From NCBI GenBank assembly GCA_047495785.1, contig JBLDXI010000020.1:1736001-1800000 (forward strand): DNA of 64,000 bases, written 5' to 3'. Below are positions 36,187-50,000 of the stretch, piece by piece; the stretch's first letter is position 1; each line of letters starts with the position of its first letter. Source of the DNA: Lepidodermella squamata (taxonomy: Eukaryota > Gastrotricha). The translations under genes were made by a program, and so were the position numbers. The notes beneath the pieces are model-generated. The model did not search any database. It had not been told where the DNA came from and saw nothing but the letters and a program-made list of their open reading frames with translations.

Positions 36187-39100
36187 GCTTTCATTTTGCT
36201 TTGAAGATGCATGGAAATGGAAGCCAACAGGCCAACTGACCTAGTTGTGCGAAGGGTGGCGTAAGTGTCGCGCGCGCAATTTTCGCAATTCGCAATGGTC
36301 AAATGAATTATTTTTATTATTCCTCCTCCTTTCAGGCATTGTGCTATTAATTAGAAAGAAAGAGAGCCTTGCCGGTGAGGGTTTAGGCGATCGGCTTCAG
36401 TGGCCGACAGTCAGTCGCGAACAACCCGCTTATACTGCGTAATTTCCGATGCTGTTACACACTAATTACCTACCATTCATCTCGATCCCTGTAGCAGTTA
36501 TTTCCGTCAGTTCTAAATCCACAATTTTGTGAATTTCGTTGCATGTCTTGGGCGTCTTGGCTATTTGTCGGGGCGCAAACGAGGCTTTATAGTCACCCAA
36601 CGATGCCTTAATTAACTGAAATTATTTCGAAATAAATCTCCATAAAATTATCCGAAATTATTAGACTGATGATTATTCGACTGGAAGTGGCAACCGAATA
36701 CGATTGATACGATTTCATCAAGTCTGCCATCAATTCACTCATCAGCCGTAAATACCGAATTAAGGCACTTCAAATGACTCTGTAAACCTCTACCGTCTAA
36801 TTCGGTTCTGGAATTAAATTAACCCTGCCCTGGTGGCCTTAAAGCTTAGAATAGCTGGGAATTTCTGGGGAATTTTCTTGGAATTTTTAAGAAGAGCAAA
36901 TTTTAAAGTTTGAAAATTGGACGCTTGGCGAGTTCATAATTTTCAAATTTCTCCAACGAAAATTTTACTCCGAATTCTTTCCTCGTTGCATTATCTAAAG
37001 TTATCTAGGATTTTTCGAACTATTTGACGAAAAATCGATCTTGAACCTAATGAGTTCGGAATTCGAGGACGAGAAATGGCGATTCGAACTGATTCGAGAA
37101 TCGGCGGAATAAAACGTGAAAAGAAGTTTGGCAAGTTTTTTTCTGTGCTCATTGACCTCATTTTCTCGTATTTTTTCCGCGTGCGTTTTCTGGAACAATC
37201 GAGTAATTGTATCATCTCTCCATTCATAAACAGGATTGTGTGTTTTTCACTTAGATAGCCGGACTTCTTGAAGGCAACAAATAAAACCTGTTCAATCATA
37301 AGCAGAGATAGCGAAGCATAACGTATGCGTGATGTTTTATTTCAGCCTCACAGCTTTGAGATTGCCCTGTATAAAACTGTAATAAGGAAATTATCGATGC
37401 GGTTTTCAATCAGTCAATAGGTATAGAGTTTCTTTGGAAAGCAGTCAAAACGAAAATTCTGATTAATATAAGTAAAATCACAAAATTTCATTAATTGCTG
37501 TTGTCACTTTTCAACTTTCAGAAAAATTTAACGCACTCTATATAGACCTAGTTTTATCGATTGCTGAAAAACGCATCGATAATTTCCGCCTTACAGTAGT
37601 AGGGTAATCGTAAAATGGCGAGGCGAATAAAACATTGCGCATGCTTTAGTCTGTCATTCACTATTCGACGAACCATGCAGCATGCGCAGCTGATACGACT
37701 TGTCAAATTGTCATTTTTCGGTCATTTTTTGCCGTTGCTTGGACCAACACGCCTGCCATTCTATGGCTCATTTTTTTCGGCCTGCATCGTGAGCAGATAA
37801 TTATAAGAAATACAGAATTGGAATCAATGGCGTGCACACAGGTTTTTTTTATGGATTTGTTTCATTTTTACGAATTTTGCTTGTTAGTTTTACTCATTTT
37901 TTCAATTACGGAGTAGATAGGAGCGTTGAATTTTCGATATGAATTATCCTAAAAAAATCGTGAAAATACTTGGAGTGAATGAAGTTTATAAGAAGAATAC
38001 AATGAAAAATCTCAATAATTTTATAAGATGATGCCTTGTGAATACCTAGCTTTTGATGTCTGCGCTGGGCCTGGTGAATGGTCATTATAGATGATCGCGG
38101 CCTTGTAGTTCTAGAAAATTGACGATCTGATTGTGTTTCTTTTGTTTTTTCGTTGGGGAGGTTTTCGCCTAATAAAAATGGCGATTGAGGCGCAAGTTAT
38201 CAGCAATTTTAGAATATATTGAAGCTGTAAAACTGAACTGAAAAGAAAGCTGAGCTGGCGAAATCATCGTGTTATGATTCTAGAAAATTTGTCTTGTTAT
38301 AATAATTTTGTTGAGTCATAGCTGAGGATAGAAGGAACAGCTTGTGTGACGGAATTTCTTTCCGTAGTTCAGTCGTTATCGGACCCGAATCAGGCCGAAT
38401 GGTGTCGCGGAAATAATAGCAAACTGCTTTAAACCGGACTTGCGTTGAATCGGGCCGAATTTTACTGAATTATTAGGAAATGCGAATTGTTGTTTGTTTG
38501 CTTGGAAAGCAACTCATACGCTGGATATCTGAAATATCGAATTTTCAACTTTAACGATAGGGATTATATAGGGAAAGCGTACGAGTGAGCTGAAAAACGT
38601 CTATAGAGGGTCTATTATTTGTTTTGAGTTGAACAAGTCTATAAGTTTGGCTAAATTGTTTGCTGTGGGCTTTTGCGGAACCTGGCATAATAGCATTTCA
38701 TAAATCGTCAAATGCAATTATTGGCCTTGAATATCTTCGAGAAATAATAACTAAATCGAACTTGATCGCGCTTAATTAATGATTATAAGCCCTATCATGT
38801 GGTATCATGTTAAGCCTGAGGGGTGAAATTGTAGTGTAACGACTAATTTCATCCGAAAACCGAAAACCGACGTGAAATTAATCTCGGTGCCAAGTTTGAT
38901 TCAAAGCGAAAAGGTAAGAAAAGTAAGACTAGTAGGAATAGGACAACAATAGGAAGGAATGGGCTTTTCATTCCCCTGGTGTTATCGAAGCCTATGCAAG
39001 GAATCAATTTCACTAGTGTGCATTAATTTTCGAGCTTATTTGCCCTCCTGTACTTACCGGAACCAGATTTGCTATTGCGGAACCAAATGCGACGATGAAA

Positions 39101-39288
39101 TGAACGATTCATCGAAAATTAATTAACGAATTTTTCACAATTTCGAGGTTGAAATTTTAGTGGCCCGAGCGGCTATTCTAGTTACGTTCCGCAACTCAAA
39201 TTCGATTCCGCTACAGCTCTTTGAGGGGGTTTTCCTCTAGCCCTTTTATTTGCCAGGGTTTTTCTCTTTTTCAGTGGATATTTTCGAC
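36187..39288. other. Intergenic, no gene seen
   Basis: AT-rich sequence with no ORF of convincing composition and no transposon ends that I could pair. Short fragments of the GCGGAACC repeat family begin at about 39058. Confidence 0.4.
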
Positions 39289-39585
39289 AGAATATCTTTT
39301 AGCGGAACCTAATTTGCTGTAGCGGAACCAAATATGCTGTAATGGGACCAAATTTGCATTTTGCGGAACCAAAGCCAAAATATGCCCAAAGTCATTTCGT
39401 AAATAATTCTAGGAATTTCAGGCGATGCATTAGTTTTGAATTGAACACTCTTGTCTTATAGAGAATTACGGATGATTTTTCTGTAGAATTATTGTAGTCA
39501 ATCTTGACCCGCAAGAAATATCCGAAACGTGATTTCAGGCAACTAGAAAAATCCAAAATTTGGTTCCGGTGGTAAGGAGGGCCCT
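39289..39585. repeat. Dispersed repeat R1 (GGTTCCGCTA family), copy 1
   Basis: Begins AGAATATCTTTTAGCGGAACC with tandem AACCAAATTTGC-type units and ends with ATTTGGTTCCGG, so the ends are inverted. The interior contains TTGAACACTCTTGTCTTATA and GTCAATCTTGACCCGCAAGA. About 300 bp; no ORF. Likely a non-autonomous transposon. Confidence 0.7.
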
Positions 39586-40537
39586 ATTTTCGACATTGAT
39601 CTTAGGGCCAAGACCAAATAGCGTAATTCAAGATTTGGTCATCCTTTGTGTTCACATTTTCACGTAACTCCGCAACTATAAGGACTTTTTGATGGGATTT
39701 ACAGCTATTGATAAGTCGTGAGCGCGGTTAAATTTGCTGTAAGTATCGTAGAAAAGGATTAAAGCGGAAATAGCGGCAGCTAAAATGCGTTTGGCGATTC
39801 TAGACTCTAAACGAAATAATGGTAAACCGCGCCGATTTTCGGCAACTTAGGTATCGCTTTGACAACTCGCTCCAAAGGCTAGGGGCGTCCAATACTTGAG
39901 CGCGAACAGGTTTGTGATCGGAACGAGCCGACATTTAATCCAGCTTATTCCACGCTATTCCTTGATTGACATGCGTAAACTTCTCAATTTGGAAGAAATA
40001 GCCCCAAAAGAGCGGATCGAATGGAGACAACACGCTACAAACGACGTTTACTCCAGAACAAATCGAAATTATTGCTAATTAATGTGTGAAATTATTTGAA
40101 AATTAGTTGAGATTTTTTAAGGATAAATCGAGAAGTTTGGGACTGTGTGATAAATTTGCCCCAAAAAATTGCGAATAACTACCTAATGAATTTTGCGCGA
40201 AATTCGGATGAAACTTGAAAAATTTGCAGGTGAAGCAACCTCGCTTTTTCTCGTCTTGATTTGTCGCTCTCCCTTTAAAATGCAACTTTGATGTGAACGC
40301 CTTTTATTACCTAGAAAATGAGGGACGAACCTATTGTTTGCTCACAATCAAAGAGTGCGACGCAACAAGACAGTTGAATCGCTCCAAATTTACTCCTCAA
40401 TAATGTAGAAAAGCTTCCGAAAGCGGTTTTTTCGAGGTTTTCTGCATTTAATTGTCGAGTAAATTAAAAATTAATTTCACGAAGTTAATAAGGGAGAAAA
40501 TATTTGCTTCTCTAGATCACAACTCTTTGCACGCTTA

Positions 40538-40717
40538 CAGGGTGGCCAAAAAATTCCGCAGAAGGCGAATTTGATGCGCATTAATTTAACGAAGAGTTCT
40601 AAGAAGTTCAAGAATTTCAAGCATTCTTTTGCCAATGGAACTCCTCAATTTCTTGAAACTTCTCATTAAATTGATGCGCATCGAATTCGGCCTTCTGCGG
40701 AATTTTTGGCCACCTTG
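40538..40717. mobile_element. Palindromic MITE, TA-flanked, copy 1
   Basis: The 180 bp element starts CAGGGTGGCCAAAAAATTCC and ends with the reverse complement, GGAATTTTTGGCCACCTTG, flanked by TA on both sides. About 50 bases at each end are complementary, so it could fold into one long hairpin. Related to the copy at 41039. Confidence 0.85.
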
Positions 40718-41038
40718 TAGAGTAGAGCGCTGCGCCCTGGATTCGGCCACTTTTTGGTTTTTTCGAAGTAAAATACCTTTAGTTTCTTTTCTCGAACCAT
40801 TGTAACTTGAAGCGTCGGAACCATCGGAATATTTAATTTTCGTATTTTCAACGAAACCATCGGAAAATTCAACGTTTCATCTCAGTTTTCGATTGGTTGA
40901 GACACCTTATTTTATTTCAAATGTTCGATGAAATGAGCATGACATGAATCTGCGTGAAAGATTGAGAAGCTGGAAGTTTTTTTGAGCATTCTAATCCCTG
41001 AGCGATAGTTTCAATTTCACGGGTGGCAACCTTATATA

Positions 41039-41188
41039 CAGGGTGGCCAAAAAAGCCGGAGAAGGCAAAATTGATGCGCTCCAATTTTATGAGTTCTAAG
41101 AAATTGAATAATTTTTTCCCGTTGAAACTCCTGCTTAAAAATGATGCACATCAAAATTTCGCCATCTCCGGCGTTTTTGGCCACCCTG
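41039..41188. mobile_element. Palindromic MITE, TA-flanked, copy 2
   Basis: A 150 bp relative of the 40538 element: CAGGGTGGCCAAAAAAGCCG at the left, CGGCGTTTTTGGCCACCCTG at the right, with TA flanks. The terminal repeats are almost perfect, suggesting fairly recent activity. No coding capacity. Confidence 0.88.
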
Positions 41189-41350
41189 TAGACTTTGGCA
41201 TGATCGCACATCGCACTAATATGCGAGCTTTTAATAGTTTTAGGTCGTGCAACTTTTTCACCGTGCGCAGAGTTAAATGCGACCCTCGGAATATCCAAAA
41301 CAATGTTAATCTTCGCATGAAAGCAACAATTTATTCGATAGCAATAAATT

Positions 41351-41650
41351 AACAGAATATCTTTTAGCGGAACCAAATTTGCCTGTTGCGGAACCAAATC
41401 GGCATTTTGCGGAACCTTAGGTAAGCGAAAGGCTGCTTTCTGAATATTTCTACGAAATTGAGGCAATGCATGAATTCTATAGTGAAGACTGCATCTTTTA
41501 CAGAATTTTACGCTGAATTTAATGATGATTTATTTCAAATTATGCTGATAAATCATGACAAGCTTGAAAGCCTCAAAAAGTGGCTTTAGGACTATTGAAA
41601 ATTCCAGAATTTGGTTCCGCTACAGTAAAATTTGGTTCCGTTAAAAGTAA
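41351..41650. repeat. Dispersed repeat R1, copy 2
   Basis: AGAATATCTTTTAGCGGAACC at the left and TTTGGTTCCGTTAAAAG at the right. Same interior order as copy 1 with local decay. Confidence 0.7.
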
Positions 41651-41879
41651 GACCCATAAATTTATTTAAAAGTTATTTATAAGTTATTGTACAGAAGCAC
41701 GCGCCATCTATCATAGCCGTCATCGGAATGTAAGAGGCAGCATTAACTTTCTGAAATTTCGAAAAGCCACATCACAAGCTCACCCGTTTTCATCGCAACT
41801 TCGAGTAAAATAAGGCGAATGAATCAGATTCAAGAGTTCGTTCTCTATTCTCGACACGTTTCCGTTTCACTCATAGATA

Positions 41880-42215
41880 CGAGAATATCTTTTACAGGAA
41901 CCAAATTTGTAGCAGAACCAAATTTGCAGTTTACGGAACCAAGGTAGAAATATCCCAAGAGTTATTTTTTGAATAGTTCTACGACTTCTGGCAAATAATG
42001 AGTTCTGGATTGAACACTCTGTCTTATAGAGAATTTTACCCTGAATTTACTGGTGATTTATTTAGAATTATTGTCGTCAATCTTATTGTGGTCAATCGAC
42101 CCGCAAGAAATATCTGAAAAGTGATTTCAAGCCATTAGAAAATTCCAAAATTTGTTTCCGCTACAGCATATTTGGTTCCGCTAACACCGTAAATTTGGAT
42201 CCGGTAAAAGGAGGA
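41880..42215. repeat. Dispersed repeat R1, copy 3
   Basis: AGAATATCTTTTACAGGAACC at the left, then AACACTCTGTCTTATAGAGA, GACCCGCAAGAAATATCTGA and TTTGGTTCCGCTAACA at the right. It carries a small internal duplication of GTCAATCTT near 42077. Confidence 0.7.
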
Positions 42216-42589
42216 CCCCATAGAAACAATGCAAAAAGGCAAATTGTATGTACGGTCTCCTAGATCCTAGAATAATCAGCCCTCGTGAGTGAAGCAGGAC
42301 TTAACTGACGCGGTTTTTTCTATTGTTGCACGGGAAATGTCTAAAGAGGTTTCGAAATTTCCCGAATTGGGGCCCTCGCCTACAACGCCAGCAGATTACT
42401 GCTATTAGAATGGATGTGTGTTCCGACGATGTTATGCTGATGAAATAGTCGCGTTTTACGATGAAATAAATCAAAACAAGTCATTCCGATGGAATAATTC
42501 ACTTTTCTAGCAATTTTTGTATTTCCGACGCTTCAAGTCAAAATGGTACGAAAAAATAAAATAAAAATTCGATGAAATTAGCTGAGTCC

Positions 42590-42745
42590 GTTTTTTCCAC
42601 TTCTCGCTACCCAGGTGAAATTTTAGAAAATATTTGGAAAATACAGAATTATAGAAGAATTCTCGGGTTATCGAATGCCGGTTTCCGCAAGTCCGGACGA
42701 TTTTACCTTGATTTATGGCTAATTTAGGGATCCGAGTGCCCAAAT
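42590..42745. repeat. Dispersed repeat R2, inverted copy
   Basis: Contains the R2 series in reverse: ACAGAATTATAGAAGAATTC, TCGGGTTATCGAATGCCGGT, CAAGTCCGGACGATTTTACC. No ORF. Confidence 0.65.
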
Positions 42746-42939
42746 TTCGGCCTCTTCATCCAGTTAAGCTAATTCCACATTATCCCTTGGATTAACTTGG
42801 CGAAACATTCTCAATTAGAGGAATTTTGATTCAAAAGAAGGGATCTAAAGAAGCAAACACACTCTAACGACCTCTATTCCAGAGTTTTCCAAAATAATCG
42901 CCAAGTAATCGCGAATTTGTGTGAAATTAGGGGTCTTTC

Positions 42940-43262
42940 TATCACCGGAACCGAATTTACAGTGAGCGGAACTTAATTTGCTTTAGCAGAACCAAATATG
43001 CGCTGTAACAGAACCAAATTGTGTAATTTCCTAGTGTCCTGATATCACTTTTCGGATGTTTCTTGGGTCTCGGAGTTGACCGCAATAATTCAGCAAAATA
43101 ATTCACCAGCAAATTCAGCGTAATATTCTCTATAAGACAGAGTGTGCAATTCGGAACTCATGCCTCGCCACAAATTCGTGGAATTATTCAAAATTGAGTC
43201 TTGGCTTATTTCGTCCAAGGTTCCGCAAAATGCAAATTTGGTCCCGCTAGAATATATATATT
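42940..43262. repeat. Dispersed repeat R1, inverted copy 4
   Basis: R1 in the opposite orientation: TTTCTAGTGTCCTGATATCA, CTCTATAAGACAGAGTGTGC, then ACTCATGCCTCGCC. Its GGAACC units point inward from both ends. Confidence 0.68.
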
Positions 43263-43730
43263 TTGAATCATTTTCGTCAATTTTTAAGGGATAAATCGAC
43301 AATTTTGGGGTCAGATCTGCACCCAGTCCGGACTGTGTCATAATAAATGTGCTTTAAAATGAGCAAATTGAGTGAAATATTCAGAAAAAGCTGCGATGGA
43401 TCACCGATGATTCGCCGTAAAAATTGCGCAACAGCTGGCGTTCCGATCTAGCGCATAGTCAATATTGCTAATTTAATGCTAATGTGTTTAGAAATTACCC
43501 TCGTGGCGCGGCCTACTGGCCCAGCAAGGTTAGCGCGACCTATTATACGGCTCAGATCTCCACAAAGCGCACCTTTATTAATAAATTTTCTAGTGTCGAT
43601 TACAGTAGTTTTAGTAATCACGTGTAATCAGGGATATGTAGATTTTTGAATTATAATGAATCGCAATGATCGTGTTTTTAGGCAAATATGATGAAAAATT
43701 GGAGGCTTATAGCTACCGAATTTTGAATCA

Positions 43731-44023
43731 GAATATCTTTTAGCGGAACCCAATTTGCTGTAGCGGAACCAAATTTGCTTTTTGTGGAACCAAAGTCGAA
43801 ATATGCTTAGTGTCATTTTTCTAATAATTCTTCGAATTTTAGGCTAAGCATGCATTCTAAATTAAACACTCTGTCTCTGTCTCTGTAATTTTTGTAGTAA
43901 TTTTGACCCACAAGAAGTATCCTAAAAGCGATTTCAGGCCACTAGAAAATTCCGAAATTTGGTTCCGCTACAGCATTTTTGGTTCCGATGCAGCAAATTT
44001 GGTTCCACTAAAAGGAGGACCCA
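43731..44023. repeat. Dispersed repeat R1, copy 5
   Basis: AGAATATCTTTTAGCGGAACC at the left; ATTTGGTTCCACTAAAAGGA at the right; TTGTGGAACCAAAGTCGAAA inside. Confidence 0.72.
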
Positions 44024-44060
44024 TTTTCAATAGCGGAGAAGTTGAGATTAGCCAAGTTTT

Positions 44061-44074
44061 GGGGGGGGGGGGGG
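44061..44074 (+). repeat. Poly-G run (14 G)
   Basis: Fourteen consecutive G, exceptional in this AT-rich window. Such runs form G-quadruplexes and are deletion-prone in nematodes lacking the DOG-1 helicase (established for C. elegans). It directly follows R1 copy 5. Confidence 0.9.
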
Positions 44075-47000
44075 TAGCCTCGAAACGAGCAACAACAATA
44101 TTGGGCAATACACAAAAAGCGAAAAACGTGTTAGGGGCATGAACAAAATAAGCCTAAATTTTGTCTTCGTCCAAATGACACCAATCGCATTATCGAAAAC
44201 CCGCCTTTCAAGATTTGGCAATTATTTCTCTTATGATTCGCATTGAGATGAACGCCCCCTGAAATGCGTCTCGTCCGGCTCCATGTCCCGGGGCAAAAAT
44301 GAGTGAAAAATGAGTGTTAAAATTGTTAAAATTTTGCATTTTACCGTGGCGTGGGGTAATAACTTGGCCGTAAAAGTCGCCTTCTGGTCGATTTCACACC
44401 GAGAAAAACTTTTTTCACGAAATTATTTCATGAGAATATTCCATGCTACAACCCCCTTTTTACCGAATTCGGAAATCGCTTTTTTAATGTCAAAAAAGGT
44501 CAGTTTTAAATTTTATTCAAATTTAGCATTTGATTTTGCACTCATTTAAGACATCGCATCTTCACTATTAGTAGGAAGTCAGAAGTTGCTAAGACAATTA
44601 AGCGCTGTTTTTCAATGATTGGCGAGGAAATGAGAACTAATAAGAACAATAACAGAATAAATAAAATGTGCAATTTTCAGTCTATTATTCAGCCGTAATT
44701 TCTCTATTATGCCGGTTCGATGTTTTGCGAGCAGGTGAGAGAGACACAGTTTAAATATTTCAGAATTTTTTAGTTGTTAAACTGCGATCGTGCCAACTAG
44801 CGCTTTTATAGCACTGGAATTCGGACCAACAGAGCTCAGTGCCTATAGACATATAGATAACGAATGGGATTTTATTCCGATTCGAGTACCTGCCCGTGGC
44901 CAATCCCGATAGCCAGCAGCGTTTGCTGACTTGAACGCTTAACTAAAAAAAATCCACGGCAATTAAATGACTATTCAAAAATGGTAGGACATACATACCT
45001 TGGGTGGCTTATAGCCCTTTGATTATAACCTGATAGCTGCCCAAATGCAAGCGCCGATGAGTTTAAATTTCGAATTGTCCCGCATAGGAAGTAAAAAGAC
45101 CTTAGACAGGTTTTATAGACTTGGAATTCTAAAATTAATACTAAATGCGTGAACTGAATGATATGAAACTGAATGATAGGAAATGCGGAAGTATTCTGTG
45201 TTGTCTTCTTTTTCTAGTTTTATAGCTGTGTGTTGCCTTTCGAGAAGCTTCGCCCCAAGTGTTACGCAACAATGAATGACCTCATTTCGACACGCTTATT
45301 TCTAAGCCGCGGCGATTTACTATAAATTACGGTCAATTTTATTGAATTCGCGACACTTTTATTTTGACCACCATGAATATTTCGGTAATGAATTTTGAAT
45401 CTAAACCGTCAGCAGGCGAAGAAAATTTTCAAAAAAAATGAATCCACGCGAAAATTAGACGTAACATGATTATTGACGATAAAGTTGGACGGCTGTAGCC
45501 CAAGTTTTGAGGCAGGAAAACGGTGGACTGGCGTCCAATTTCTGAACGTGTACATGGCGCAGATCCCGAAAGGGCGTTTTGTATCGTGTTTTGAAATACG
45601 GATTAGCGACACGCTTTCGATCATTGACATAATTTGCTGAGAATTAGGAACAGTGGATTCGATATAGATTTTGACATTCCGATGACGCAAAACACAACCT
45701 CGGCTCGTTCCTAAAAATGCGCTAAATTTTTGTTTTTCGTCTTGTGCCTCTCGAGAAGCCTTCCATGAGCGCCAAGAAGTGTCGATCTAATGAATCTAAA
45801 TTGCTGCGGTGTAGTAAGGTGCATATAAGCTTGAGTGAGCCGATGTGATTCGGTACAATCAGGTCGATAATCGATTTTGACGCCCAAAATTCGAAATTTC
45901 GCAAGATTTTGTTGACCCTTCACCAGAAAATGACCATAATTATGATGATAGAAAATCGGGTTTCCAGATTGGGAAATCCTGTCGATTAGGCCCTGGGAGT
46001 ATTTATCCTATTTCATCGATTTTAAAAATTTATCCGAATTTATCAATTAACGAATTCTCATTGCAAATCTATAAGTGGTTATTTTTTGGAATTTCGTCAC
46101 GTAACATCTGGCGCTTACGCGCCTCTTGCACAGCCCATTTTCACTTGATCACACAGAGATTAATTTTAGTTTATTTTGCCGATAAATCAATCGATAAAAT
46201 CATTGCTATCGATTCGATTTGATTTTCTATTGTCAATAAACGATTAAGCAATCACCAAAAATCATAGAGATAGAGCTCCCCGCCCTAAATTTGGCCAACT
46301 TTGGGGTTAAATTGCTAGCTAGTCGCATTTTTAGAAAAAAAATCGGAAAAAATGTCTGAATTGTCCTTGAACTGCAGCTAATTTTGTAGTCACGAAGGCA
46401 CCCGGCCGAAATTAGGGAACCGGGTCACCGCATCCGGTTTCGCTAATACCTCTAGTTTGGCATCGTTGAATTTGTCTCGATAAGCTGAGTGCGATAATCG
46501 CATTTGTTACTTTACCTCCTGCTGTGAGCTTTAACAACGTCAGCTTATCAGTTCAGCTATTTTGTCCTTGAAGCCGACAATTCAGCCCACGACATTTTAG
46601 CCCAAATCTGGAGTCTAGAGGGTGAACCAAATGAAAATTTAGCTACTAGTTCGAAAAGTTGACGTAGTGGCAGTCATTTTTCCCAACGTCCAGCGCAGAA
46701 ACTCACGTTTTGGTCCTATACTTAGAGCTGGTTGAAGCTATAGAAACAGCTGAGAGGGCAAAAAACGCCGTGTAAATCAAAGGCTGATTCGTCGAAAGAT
46801 AAATTGTCGCCAGGATAGAAAAGTTTGCCCCTTTGTTCGTGCTTATAACTAGAACGAGTTACGGCTTGACTGGTTTTCATGAGGCCAAAAATGACTATTA
46901 TCAAGAATATCGCAAGTAAGTATGTTTCAGCTTCAAAATAATAGCTAAAAAGGGCGAGGCTAGGTACAGTACTACAATTTTGGTCCGCTTTATGTCAAAT

Positions 47001-50000
47001 TTTACCCAAGTTGCTGACGTGCGTGCAAAAAAACTACCTCAGCCCTTCTGGTCTCATTGAACGATTGTTGACGATCCTGTGATTGAAAAATGGTGACGCA
47101 ACAATGAAAAAATGCACGAGTTTTATGGAAACTTTTTTCTGCTGAGCTCTCCGTTTCCAAATTTTGAATTTAGGGCGGTGTGCTATATTTACTTATTAGA
47201 TACTAATGACTGTAGACTGACTGCTCACGAGAAAAGGGAGCTACGACATGGGCGCCTGCTGTAATTCATCAGCGCTTGAAGGTAAGGTAAATTAAATATT
47301 CGATTATTTGTTAGTGGTTTAGAGGCGGTTTCGATTCTCCGGCGTGTTTGGTAGATGGAATCAGGCAGAGGACATCACGAGGAACACGCTGATTATTTTT
47401 CCGAAATTATTACAGAAATCTAACGAACAAAATTGGCACCATCTAAAAACAATACAATTTCACAAGTTCCCATTTTTGCTTATTTCAACTTTTTATTAAA
47501 CAAAAATTACCGCTACAACCGCGAACGATTCTTAGGTGGCTCGGTGGCAGAGCGCTATAAGTAGGATCTTCGAAATAAGGGGTATTTTTGAGGCCAAATT
47601 TTATGACAATGTTATGTGGTTTTTTATGGTTTTCCACCTTGGCCATTCTGTCGATAAAATTGTGCCAAAATGTCAGCCTCCACCATAATCCATTAACGAT
47701 ACCCAAATTTGTCGGGTTTCCTATATTTTCATCATTTTTTCATTTTTTTGAAATTTTTGTTATTTTGAATACGGACATTTCGACACCATTTTCTTTCGCC
47801 GGTCTTGTTTTCAAATAAAAATTTATTATAGCCGACCTTTTAAATTTGTTTAAATTTTTTGATAATTGACGAAAATATACAGTGAAAATTGTGTAAACCG
47901 GACGTTTTAGGATGGCTCGATCCAAAAGTTTGTAGTGGTGTTATAAACCGGACGGATTTTGGGGTCAGAGTCCGTTTTGAGAATGGTCAATTTTATGGAG
48001 GATCTGGAAAAATGCCTTGCGAAAAATTTGAAATTTGTCAATGGGTCAAATTTCTTGTATCTAGGGTCTTTGTAGTTGAATAATTTAAATAAAAATATTT
48101 GACTTGAATGAAGTTCGTAAAATGCGAAAAACTCCTGAAGTTAACGTTTTAATTTCCTTATATTTCCTAATTCGGACTCAGTCCGGTATAAAATAAGCAG
48201 GACTTTGCCTGGCGCGAGTCTGGTTTAGACAACTTTCACTGAATATCAATTTAGGGTGCTTGAATGACTAAAATCGATGATTTTTTTTCCCTGTTAAGTC
48301 GAAATGGCACGCGACCCCCAATCCGTTTTGCCTCGCTCGAGAAGCCCTGGTTTATCTGAAAAAGATTTTTTCTAGTTGATGTTGCACTTTTTACTGGAAA
48401 TTGTGCGATATATATCATCGATATTTATTCGAATTTCCGTCGAGAAGCAGAGAGTTATGAAGATTAAGCTCAGGGAATTTTCAAAAAATCTTGAGAAACA
48501 AATAACCTCAATAATATCCTCCGAATCGTTGAAATTTATAACTGAGTGATATTGCTAAATTTCCTAAAATAGGTCTAAATTTGGGGAAGTTCAGCTTTTA
48601 ACTTCGCCACCCCTACTGGAGAAATCGGTAGGCCCCATGCGGCCTCGGATAATAATTAAACTGCTGCTTGCATAATGTAAGGGTTTAAAGCAAAGTACTG
48701 CGCATTTCACGACGCAGTGCAAATATTTCGTCGTCCGCGCCGAAAAAAGTGCGATGTCCCCAAAACGACTTTTCGAGATCAATCGAAAAAAACGCTCTTT
48801 CGAATGGCGCAATCCGTTTCCTTATAAGGGAGTCATACTTTTTGCGCCACATGTAAAAACGGACATAGGTTTGTGTGTTCAGTTCTCGAAATCATGGTTT
48901 GCGGGCGTCTCGCGTTCGATGCTTCGCGGCCACCAAAATTTTATTGTTCGGATTATCAATTTTTATTTTTTTATTAATTATTTTGGAGACTGATGAGTCG
49001 ATTTGCAAAGTTTGAGCTCATTTGTTAAGCGCCTAATCAAGGGACGAATTTGCGTCAATCGGCGTCAATCGACAATGAATATTATTGATGTTAGTACCTA
49101 ATAGTGCAAAAAATGGTCGCCAATAATTTACGTTCATTTTTATGCTGCATTCATTTCTGTGTGCGAGCATTCATTTTTTGCTTGGAAATGCTGCATGCTG
49201 TGGACTTGGCCTATCGAGAAAAAGACCGTCGTAAAACGACGACCCCATAGCGGACGTAGCTCTTTTGATCCGTGAGGAATTTTAAATCCGGGTTTTCAAA
49301 TTATTTTCGAGGTGGATTACGAATCCGTCAAATGTTATTTTCGGCCGGGTCGGACATGTCGGTTTTTTCCGCCTGGACGTTGATTTGTCAAAATTTCGTC
49401 AAAAATGTCGTTTGTGAAAAGTATAGGTTGCAATATAGGGTTGCCTTGACCTGAAATCAGCGTGAAAACTTTGATACAATTTTACTATACATTCGGTGGA
49501 CTGTATAGTATAGTATATACTAATTAATCTTATATATACTATACATTCACCATAAAATTATCATTCCGATGGTTCAGTGATTTCAGGCCACTAGAAAATC
49601 CCCAAGCAAATTTGGTCCCGTTCACCGGAAATTTGGAGGACCATTATAATAACTAACGTGACTTTTTCGTAAAATTAGTGGTTTTTCGATAACCGGTAAC
49701 CCAAAGTGACAGCATCGTGCGTAGGGTTACGATACGTAATCATACGTAGAAGTTTTCGACTTTTCTGCCACCCTATACCTCTCTGGGGTTCTAGAATCGT
49801 TGAGCCTGCTGGAGTAAGCTATAACGAAATTCACGAGATTTGTCATTTTTCCGAGTCATTTTGTTTGAAAGCGGCACATTTATTAAGGTTAAATAACGTT
49901 ATTTATATTTATGATCAGTTATGAATAGAAAAAAACAATGACGTCGTTGTCCTGCTGTATACTTGATGATATGCGTGGTCTATAAGTAAAATGTACATCT

